23,299 nucleotides of DNA. It comes from Phallusia fumigata (taxonomy: Eukaryota > Chordata > Ascidiacea > Phlebobranchia > Ascidiidae). This document shows, in pieces, positions 10,965-20,900 of this stretch (position 1 is the stretch's first letter; each line of letters opens with the position of its first letter). A program made the position numbers and the translations under genes. Below the pieces are notes generated by a model. It ran no database searches. It saw only the letters and a program-made list of their open reading frames with translations, and was not told where the DNA came from. Where the stretch lies: contig QXVZ01009282.1 in the NCBI GenBank assembly GCA_008931825.1, positions 1-23,299 on the forward strand. The letters are read 5' to 3'.

Positions 10965-11558
10965 AAAAACTGATCACCGTCAGTGGGTGTTAATGCTAAG
11001 CTTACTATGCCGACGAAAACGGTTTTTAAAATCCATGTTTCGGCTTGAACCAACAGTCAACACGTTTCCCTAATTGGAGCACAGTGCTGCTACACGGGCA
11101 AACCTAAACACTGTGTCCTGTCGGGCACAAAACTTACAAACAGATTACCGGTAAACTCGTGTGAACCTTGCCGTTATTCCGCTGTGCTTAAGAATATATC
11201 GATCGGTTGCCACTAAAAGTTAACTTTTTATAAAATGAAAAGGTACAGAAACAACGTCTTCTAAAAATCCCGAGTACAACAAAAGCTGCGATGGCCCCCA
11301 AAGCTTAATCCAACACAAGCGAAGTATTTAGCTACCTATTTATCGTGCTAAGCCCCAAGCGTTTTTCATTTACAAAGCAAACAGAGAAACGTCGGATGGC
11401 TAGGCAACCACTTTTTACGTCTTTGCCGCAACAATGGTGTTAAATTGACCGTGCCTCAGACAGCGAAAGGTGGCGTTGCTTTTCAGTGTGCTGGCTAGAT
11501 TAAGTGTCGATAATTTTTGGTGGTTTTATTTTTTGCGTTTAAAGATCGGGTTTTAGAG

Positions 11559-11595
11559 CAGTGTTTCCAAAATTTTTTATATTAGCGCACCTTTA
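11559..11595 (+). mobile_element. hAT-like element end
   Basis: CAGTGTTTCCAAAA is a typical hAT terminal sequence, and the same 14 bases occur at 23019. I found no matching opposite end or target duplication nearby. The call rests on the terminal motif and its recurrence. Confidence 0.35.
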
Positions 11596-11596
11596 G

Positions 11597-11911
11597 AAAG
11601 CGAAAGAAATGCATTTGGGGCCGAAAAAGTTAACGTGGATCCAAAACCGATGTACTCGACTATTCACATGCATCTAACTGGTATTACTGCGTAAAACAAG
11701 GTATATTTGTTAAATTCAAAGCAGTTTTAATTCCGAAGAAAAGAACAAAACAAATCCGACGTCACAATATGTTACTTGATGACGTAATAAAAGTCACGGG
11801 CTGCAAAATACATTGGTTGTCGTGTATTTATCGCACTGGAAGGTACGATATTACAAAACACACACCGGCGGGTCCCACCAAACGTGACGTCAGCGATTGA
11901 TGACGTCATGG
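11597..11911 (-). other. CCDC40 3' flank and probable 3' UTR
   Basis: There is no coding sequence here. An ATTAAA on the minus strand (plus positions 11726-11731) lies about 180 bases after the CCDC40 stop and is the best polyadenylation candidate. The region is rich in GACGTCA/TGACGT motifs, including two exact TGACGTCA palindromes at 11885-11892 and 11901-11908, right after the stop codon. Confidence 0.5.
11726..11731 (-). terminator. candidate polyadenylation signal of CCDC40
   Basis: ATTAAA on the minus strand, about 180 bases downstream of the TAG at 11914-11912. No canonical AATAAA is nearer. Moderate support only. Confidence 0.35.
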
Positions 11912-14900
11912 CTAGCTTGCGAAGTCGTCTTGCGGTCCGTGAACGGTTGCTATGCGACGAACGGCCTGCTGTGCGTGCGGGAAGTCCTGGCTTAACCGGT
12001 CCATGATGTTAATCATGTGATGCATGCGGTCCTCCTGACGCTGCAGCTGTTGCCATGGTTACAAAAGTGGCGTTAGCGGGACGTCGTTAAAAAAATTTTG
12101 TGTCAACAATAACAACGCCAATAAGCCTTTGTGGGTCGGTAAATAGAGTGCCAGCCCCGGATAAGCTACTGTTCAGAGTTTAAATCCCAGTGAAGGCTGA
12201 ACAGAACGACTCCTACTGGGCTTTAAAGCCATCCAGGCCTGGCGTTACTTTGCTTCTAAAAGTAAAACTTGCAGGGACATTAACATTTTTTCAGGTGAAA
12301 ATCAAAAACACACGAAAAATCTTTAGTTATCAGTTCGAATCCCATCGCAAACTTGCTATTTTAAATGCACGTTAAAACTTGCACGTAAATGCTTGTGATT
12401 GGGACTGATGTACTGTGATGAGTATATGAGTATGTCCTTTAGGGAAGAGAACTTGTACGTATTGTATTGAAGACGTTTCATGCACTGATGGTGACAACAG
12501 CGACTGTCGAAACGTTTGCTTTAGGGCCTTGAAATAAACACGTGTCTACTTGTAACACTACTAATGTTTTAACTTACTTCGGTATTAAGAGCGTCCTCAG
12601 TTTGGCACACCGGTGTGTATTTTCCCGTCTTAAGCGACTGCAGATGTTTCACTTTAGTCTGCTTTGAGANCAATGCACTCGGTGACGTAGCCTAAGCGTA
12701 TGCTGACGTAATGTAATTTACGTCAAGAATACACGATGAAAGTTGTCAACAATACGCATTTTTGTTTTCTACAACTAACACTATTTTTGTCTGCCAGTGC
12801 ATTATGACGTCACCACACACGTAATTTTACCTGCATTCTATGAATTTCCGCTTTCATTGCTCTCATCTCTCCCTGACCGACCTCGGAATCGACGGCGGCT
12901 CTTGTTTCTTTGGCCAACTGCGTTTTCTTCTCCCACAACATGATTTGTCTCCTGCAGAAAAAAACACAAAGGTAAGAAAACCGTCGCAATAAATGGCCGT
13001 GTTTGGTGTGCACCCCAAACATGGTGTATTTTCTCTGTGCCTGATGCTTGCCATAATTACACAACAGCAAACATAGAGAAACTGCAGCCAGAGGCATATA
13101 AACCCTTGTATAAAGCTTAAGGAACAAAGGCAGCTATTCGTTTGTTTTTTTCCGAAAGGGCGAAAAATCATCAAAAAAAACAAGTCCATTGTTTTCCACA
13201 CACCAAGTCTGGCAAAATACACGTTTGGTGACCGGACAATCAACAAAAATATTTTAGCATTTATTAATTAAACGTCATTTTTCTTATCAGTTCATTTTAC
13301 AGGGGCAATCCCAGCAACTTACTCCGCCTCAATGAGGTTGTTAAGTAATTTTTCCTTTTCGTCTTTCAGGTTGTCTAGTTTATGTTGCATCTGAATCGAT
13401 TCAAGCTCAGCTTCCTATAACACAGGATTAGATATTATTTTTTAGATTGGGTCAGAAAATACTGTTCAGGGCTATGACTTACTCCAATTTTGCATGATAA
13501 TAATTGCATTTCTTTGCAAAAATCAGTAAATACTATTGTTTTGACAGGCTGGTAAGAGTCGATGTTATGGCTAAACAATAAAAAATTAAGGTTGCCTTAC
13601 AAAAAAAATGTCATTTTTGCAATCTAATATATTTAGTTTTAATTCCGAATTAGCTTAAACGGGTCGGTCAAAGTCAACCAGAGGACCGTGTGTGGTTTGG
13701 GGGGGCCTTTCAACGCCTGCTCAAAACAAACTAACCTTTATTAATAAAAACCTAAACAAGTCAAGGGAAATTGCAATATTTTTTAGCGTTAAATAGGAAT
13801 AAAATGAAATTAAAAAACTTAAATGCTCTTTAAATCTTTGCACCTATTTCAAAAAAAGTGAAACGGTTTACCTTCAATTCTTGCATGAACTCGTTCTCAG
13901 TGAGACTGTTTCCTTGTTCCAAACTTTCTTGCACACCCTTCTCTTTGGTGAGCAGAACGTTGAGTTTAATCATCGCATTCTGCATGTTTCGAACGGATCT
14001 GTTGATGTCGTTCTGCTCCTGCACTTGCTGCCCGATTTCGCCTGAAGGAGAAGTTTAGATGATCAGAATGAAAAATAAAAACGAATCAAAATAGCAAATG
14101 CAATAGAATAACACAGGAAAAACTTGATCACTTCGTAACATTCACAACCACCTGCTCCTTTTTTGTAAACATTCCCCTCAATACCAATGCCATAATCTGT
14201 GCTAAAATGTGCACTGATTGCATTGATTAAAAGAGCGCAGATTGTCTCAAGTACCTTTTTTTGCATGTTTTCATCGATCTGCTCGATTTGGCGTGAAGCG
14301 TATTTTTATCGTTTTAACGTTTCGTAACTTGACGTTCCTTTAGATACAATGTTGTAATGCCTTTTTATTTCTACATGTTTTTTGTCTTTGTGGCCTTGAA
14401 ACCTCGCATTTTAGGGTCAGCCCTCACATAAGCACTTTTGGTTCTCGCTGATCCCTCGTTATTAAGAATAAACGTAAATAAAATAAATATAAAAAATGAA
14501 ATAAAAAATGAAAATATTATTCGATGGACAACCCCTTTTTGACCCCAAAACATTGACAGGATAAACAGGGGCAACATTTATCATAGGTACACAATTCTTC
14601 GTTTAGAATAGTCTCAATATTAAGATACAGAGTACTTATGTGTAAAACATTTTCTGCGTTTCGACAAACGCTGATGTCGCGGTTTTACACACAAGTGCTG
14701 TAAATTGCGACAAAACCCCTGGATGTGACATACATGGGCAAGATTCTATTTGAATAAGAACCGATGATGTCATTTGTTTGGCGAAATCGATTTTATTATT
14801 CGCAATAAGAATTACACAGACTGATTTGTGTGTGCTGTAAGCTTCAGCTTTATTGTACTTTATCCAATACTGGAACCGTCTGTATTAAACACCCGTGGTT

Positions 14901-17900
14901 CAGATTTCTACACTAATGTACATTTGATACATGTACAAGTTTCCTAATTGCTTCTTGTTTTAAGCTGCTAACTCACCTTCGATTCTCAGTTTCTTCTGCG
15001 TGAGAATAGTTCTCTGCTTCTTCAGGTTCTCAACGTCCAAGTTTTGCTGATCCCTGTCCTTGCTCAAGCGCACAAGTTCGTGTTGTTGTCGCAACCAAAA
15101 CTGCTGGAGGTCGGTGATGCCCTGCGAAGCTCCCTCGATCTGCTTGTTCAGCGAATTCACCTGAATCTCAAGTGGGCCAATCTCCTCACCCTGGTAAAGT
15201 TAAACAAAAAGCTTTAATCGGTGTGAGTAAAAAAGGGCAAAGTATCTTGAATTAAAAGCTCAAGGTGTCAACTCCTTTTTGTGGTGATTTTTTCATTCTT
15301 CAAATGCTAAGCCACAATTATAAATTCGTTTTATCCAATCTGTGCCCAAACATTATGGAATTTTATTCACTTAAGAACAAAAAACACATTTATTTTTAAC
15401 AAAACACTTACACTAATATTAGGACCGCTTAAAAACATAAAATTACAAACACCAGTTCAACAAGTCACAAAAACCGACCGACGTCATTGTGAATGACGTC
15501 ACAAACCGTACCCCGCTTGTAGACACAAGTTGATCAAGACGTTTGTTATACTGGTCGATCGTCGTCTGCTTGCGTTCGATGACGGCGTTCCGCTTGGATG
15601 CCTCCTGTTCCGCTCGGCTGATCAGCTCGTTCTTGGACTTGATGTCATGCTCCAGTTCCTCGCGTTCTTGGTTGAGGTGACGTATGCGTGACGTACATTC
15701 CGAGTGTTGAAGCGAGCAACGAGCCATCTCGTTTTCCACCATGGCGTAATCCGCTTCCTGTGTGACGTCAGAAATATTTATTGCTTCGTCATAGTTTTTG
15801 TGTTCGTTGTTTTTTACAATTTTAACAACAAAATTAAATTTATGTATTTTTAAACTTTTTTTAAATGATTCGTTTTTTTAAATTAAACTCTTTGTGAAAA
15901 AAATACTTATGTATTTTTTAAATTATTAATACAGCTAAAAACTAAAACAAGATTTGATGTGGCGTACCTTCTGAATTTCACAGATAGTGCATGTAAAAAT
16001 TAAAATTAAATTTTAGTGAAAAAAGTATGAAAAAACATATTATGACAGAAATACGAGCCAATTAAAAACTAAATCAGTATCATCGCCAACCGATTAAAAA
16101 CCTCTTATCAACAAAACGTTTACCGAAATAGCAAATACTGACCAGTTTTTTCTTGGTCTCTCTCATCTTCTCAGTCATTTTGATGGTGTAAGTTTGAGCC
16201 TTGTCAGCAGTCAGTTGTTGCTGAAGATCTTTCAGGATCGCATCTTCCAGTGCAACTTTCTCTGTGTATTCTCGCTCTATTTGCTTCCGAAGAGCGTTGA
16301 TCTCATTCAGTTTCATTGATCGCTCCTAAAAAATAAGACGCCTTTGTTAAATTGAAATTGTAAACAAGGAAATTAATGATGGACAATTTTCATTTAGATT
16401 ATTTAAAGATGGTTTTTATTCCGCAAATACTCTTATTAATCCAAGGAATTTTAACTTTTAAAACCTATATTCAAGATATACCTTACATGGCAAGTCTAAA
16501 ACAACGATTTAAAAAAATGTAATAAAGATGTTGGAGCGTAATTTAATAAGGTTAGGTTACAGGTTTGCGTTTTCAATTTATAGACAATTGAAAATTATGT
16601 TAAAAAACTCAAACAAATCTTTATGAGGAATTTGCTCTTCCAGGAAGTTATCGGTTATAATTACCAATATTTCGACGTCCGAATCGTAGTTATAAACACT
16701 CATAATGACGGTTATAAGCGATAGTCCCTTTACTAAATCCAGAAATTATTGTAACTCACCGTAGTGCTCTTGTTTAAGGCTTGTTCAGTTTCATGTAGAG
16801 TTCTGCTGTACGTTCCATATTGCTGCTTGAGCGCGTCTTGCTTCACCAGATTCTGTTTGATCTGCTTCTTGGTCATCCCGATATCCATGTCGGTTTTATT
16901 CAGCACCATCGTAAGGGTTTCGTTGCGCTCCTCTTCTTTCTGGATTGACCTCTTGTAACCTCCAATCTCAGTCTCGAGGGATTTGACTTGTTGGCTTGCC
17001 AGGCTGTGGAGAGAAAACGTAAAAAGTTGGCAGATCAAATTTCGATGATTCCAACAGGGCGAAAACCTACTAATGGCACAAAACTAACCTATGTATAGAT
17101 ATAAAAACACATATATATATGTATGAATGTATAACTTAAACCCAAATGCATCATTGTATTTTTTTGCAATGAGGCAGGTAGCTCGACGGCGGACTATTTG
17201 TGAGATTAACGCATTAAATCTTTGTTCAACTCCCCGTGAATAAAAATGCAACAAACGCCACATGAGCTAGCGTTTATCAAATAGTGACTGCTGGCATATG
17301 AATATTGTACTCACTTGAGAGCTTCTTGCATCGCTGCATGTGCTTCGTCTCGACGCTTCATTCCAATCAAACTTGAATTCCATTGCTGGTACAGCTGTTT
17401 CTTTTCCAACTCGATCGCCTGCATAGAAAACACGTGAACACAAGTAAATCGATAGAATCCAACACTAGTCATCACTGCTTTGTCTTTTTTAAGTACACAT
17501 GTGTCCCTATGATTTTTTATTCACCAAGCGAAATAAACTCAACTCGACCGAACTGTTACATTTTTATCCGAGAGATTTTAGACCGTTTAACAATATTTTG
17601 CCACAATTCTTAAACTGTTAGGAACACAAGATATGGAATTTTCTTAATTAAAAACGTAACGGCCAGAGAACTTGTATGCAGTGAATTCATTTTATTGCAA
17701 ACGTTTTTTTATCGTTTTTATCTTTACGTCCCTTCCGCCTTGTTTTATCCGACTTCCATTTCGGTACTTGACGTCACTAATTGCGTCACGTTTTCATTTT
17801 TACCTCAGTTGTGTATATACCGCACGGTTTTTAGCTTCTCGTCATTATACACTGATGGTGGCAACAGCAATTGTCGAAGCGTTTGCAATACAATGTATTC

Positions 17901-20900
17901 ACTATATACAAGCTCTCCTACTCTGTCGTTGTTAGAAAGCTACGTAGCCAGAATAGGTGTATCATGTTTTTGTCGACAGACATGTGGCATCACGTACCTC
18001 TATTTCGTCCTTAGCTTCACTGAGAGCTTGTTTCGCAGCAATGGTCTCTTCAGCCTGAGCAGATTGCTGAGCCTCGTACATCGCAATGTTTTCACGCAGC
18101 TGGTCAACACGCTCTGTGAGTCTTGCAACGTGGAGATCCTACAAAAGCAAATTGGCAATTGGATAACTGCTAAAGCTTGTGGATAATAGAAGTTTAAAAC
18201 TTTGATTCCTTTCTTTTATGGTTCAGTGTTGTTTCAAGAACATTGGGTTATGTTTTTACTTTCATTTAGAGATTTTTTGGATTTATTGAAATAAAAATGG
18301 ATTTTAATTAGTTTCAGGAAAATTTAATTCTGAAATTTTACAGTAGAAAACCATGAAGATAAATACATTTTACCAGCTATTACATGTGTTATGTAACTGC
18401 CTGTTGGTAAAACAAAAGGAAATCTTTTATTTGCAAAAAATCTACGTTAAGACTAAATGGTTTAATTCTCTTTTGTTAGTGTAATTATATTGGGATTTTG
18501 GTTTTGGAGTCAAATAAACTCTTAGAAAGTTTCCTGACCTGTTGTTTTTTGTCCTGTTCCGCTTGACTGACTTCAACCTCAGCCTTCTCAGCTGCTCTTT
18601 TCATCACAGCGATATCCGAGCGAATGTCTTCTTTGGCATTTTGCATGTAGAAAAGCCGTGTCGACAAATTTTCAACCTCTGTTTGCAGCTCAGCATCTAA
18701 AGAAGACATATGTTGACCATTTTTTAACCAACAAATTAAAACACCAAAATTTTTGGCTTCAAAGCAAAAATAATTTAGAGAATATAAAATTATTGATTGC
18801 TATTAAAAAATATGACAACAAGATATAGAACATAATAAAGTTTGTGGCCCATAATGAATTTCTATTGCAAATTACCAGTTAAAAACTGAACAATGTTTTG
18901 CATCATGGATTTTCAAGAAGATGGATTGAGTCTGTATTTATTGTTTTACCTTCCTTTTCTTTATTTTTTATATTTTGTTTTGCTAGTTGTGTTGAACAAA
19001 ATAACAATAAAAAATATAAATGAGTCTCACTCTTTTTTCGCTCCTTTGTTGCAAGACTTTGCACCTTCTTGTAATTGTCTCTCAGCTTGTTCAAAATATC
19101 CTCATTGTTCCGTCGCTTATCTGCTGAGTCAGCATGTTTGTCATGAAGTTGTTCTAAATTGGCTTGTTGCCGTGCCAACTCCTGTTGAACTCCATACAGA
19201 GTTACACCAACCTCCTCTCGCGTGGTTTTCTTCCTTTTCAGGTCATCGATCTAGGAGAACAAATATTTTTGATACCATTGAATGGTTAAGCACTGGCTAC
19301 ATTTGATTTTATGGACTGGTATTTAGAAATTTGTGAAGCAAAAATGCCCCAAATTGTTTTGGGGATTTTACCAAGTAAACATTCATACACATGTTTTCAG
19401 TGGAATATATTTCAATGGAACTAAGTAATACAAAAACTATGAATTTTAGAATAAAACTTGTAGGAAGAAACAGCAGTGGTTTTACTAAAGGAAATAAGTA
19501 AAGTAGTGATGCCGATTAAAATGCAATGGGCAAGTTTAAAACAAGGCAAGTCATAACAACCCACCAGTTCCTTGTGTTCAAGTCTGGCTTTCTCCAGTTG
19601 TTTAGTTAGCTGATTTTTCAAAGCAGATTGAAATCTTTTCATTAGAGGATGATCGGGATCGAGGACAACAAGATCGGATTGAACTTCTTCTTCAGGCTCT
19701 GAATCAGATTCCTGAATACAAAACAAGTTAGAAAACTGTAAAAATCAAGATCCTGTGTATAGTATTATTTAGATGAGTTTTCTAAAAAATTTATGTATGT
19801 TACAATGCAGGAAAATAGCAAACCCAGTTGGTTTACTTTAGATCAGTTTTACTAAGCCATTTATCTTGCACCACCCCTTGATCATCTGGGTGATTTGAAA
19901 ATGCCCCTCCCCCTCACTAGATAAAGATCAAAACAAATTTATTTGTGGACTATATCAATGCGATGTTAAGGCCGCTTGTTTTACAAGACGTTTTGGTGCA
20001 TAGACAGTACTAGGCATACTCTGGATACTGCCATCGCGACAGGCAGTTAACAATATAGATATATTAAACCAGGGATGGCACAACTAAAGTATGAGTACAG
20101 AATGCCCTGTGGTATTTTAATGTAGCCATCACTTTTAAGTATAACTTTACCCTCTCCATGTCTTCCTCTTCTTCAGTCTCAGTGTCAATATGTCCTAATC
20201 CCTCACCAAGGTTTCTTAACAGTGTGCTTGCATCACCTTGAAAAAGTCATTGGTGAAAACAACAAGTGATATCTTACAGTATTATGTATGGAAGGAATGT
20301 TTGCTGGGTTTTTTTTCTCGGCGGGCAGAACAATGCCTGAATGCATTATTCTCAACTGGGTTCGAGCAATGCCTTATAAGTTTTTTGTCCTGGGAAACAC
20401 AAGCAACTGAGACAGGATTGGAAACTTGCAAGCACAAAGCAGTCAACCCAGCCACTAGGCCATCGTGGCAGTTGGAACGAACTTTTTTTACACTCAGAGT
20501 TTAAGTTTATGCATAGTAAGTTCTTGATTGTGTAATTAGCAATAAATTAAAATGACAGCGTGTGTGCAGAGGGGGCAAAAAATACCTATACACCCCCCTG
20601 CCCATTCATTCATTCCCTAACTGAAAAATTCCAGGATTATAGGCCCAGAGACAGTTGGTTAAAATGTCTGATGGTTTGTTTTTTTGTCTTTTTGTGTTTT
20701 GAATGTTGGCCAGCCTTTTGAATTTGTTACAAACATTTTGTTGCAAGGTTTACTGATGTAATAGTGGTTAACAAGACTGTTTGTCATTCTACCAGTGTTA
20801 AACCACACAAAAAATTATTTTTTTTCGTTAAATAACTTTGCGCACATAGCGTTGCGCGCACATAAAGAGTACGCCAAAACGCAGTGGGATACCAAACCAA

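Larger units (their letters stand above)
9280..11556. repeat. 2.2-kb tandem repeat, copy B
   Basis: This is the second copy of 7085-9278. It is longer because it contains an internal 112-bp repetition around the n at 10852. After 11556 the sequence continues into unique DNA. The most economical reading is that the single-copy locus is represented by overlapping contigs, or by two alleles in the highly polymorphic Ciona genome. A real tandem duplication remains possible. Confidence 0.9.

Noticed and set aside
12124-12198. Functional tRNA gene
   Set aside because: The acceptor ends pair, but the T-stem does not and the B box is degenerate. A SINE head is more likely.
12863-13246. 127-codon minus-strand open frame in another phase of a CCDC40 exon
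   Set aside because: The CCDC40 frame of the same DNA ([15 protein letters not shown]) is conserved and spliced in phase, so this frame is incidental.
14743-14790. Functional SL RNA gene
   Set aside because: The leader string is followed by AACCG rather than a GT donor, so it could not donate a leader.
17695-18186. 163-codon plus-strand open frame
   Set aside because: It runs antisense over a well-supported CCDC40 exon (17998-18138) and has no recognisable domain. It is a shadow of the coiled-coil exon plus open intron sequence.
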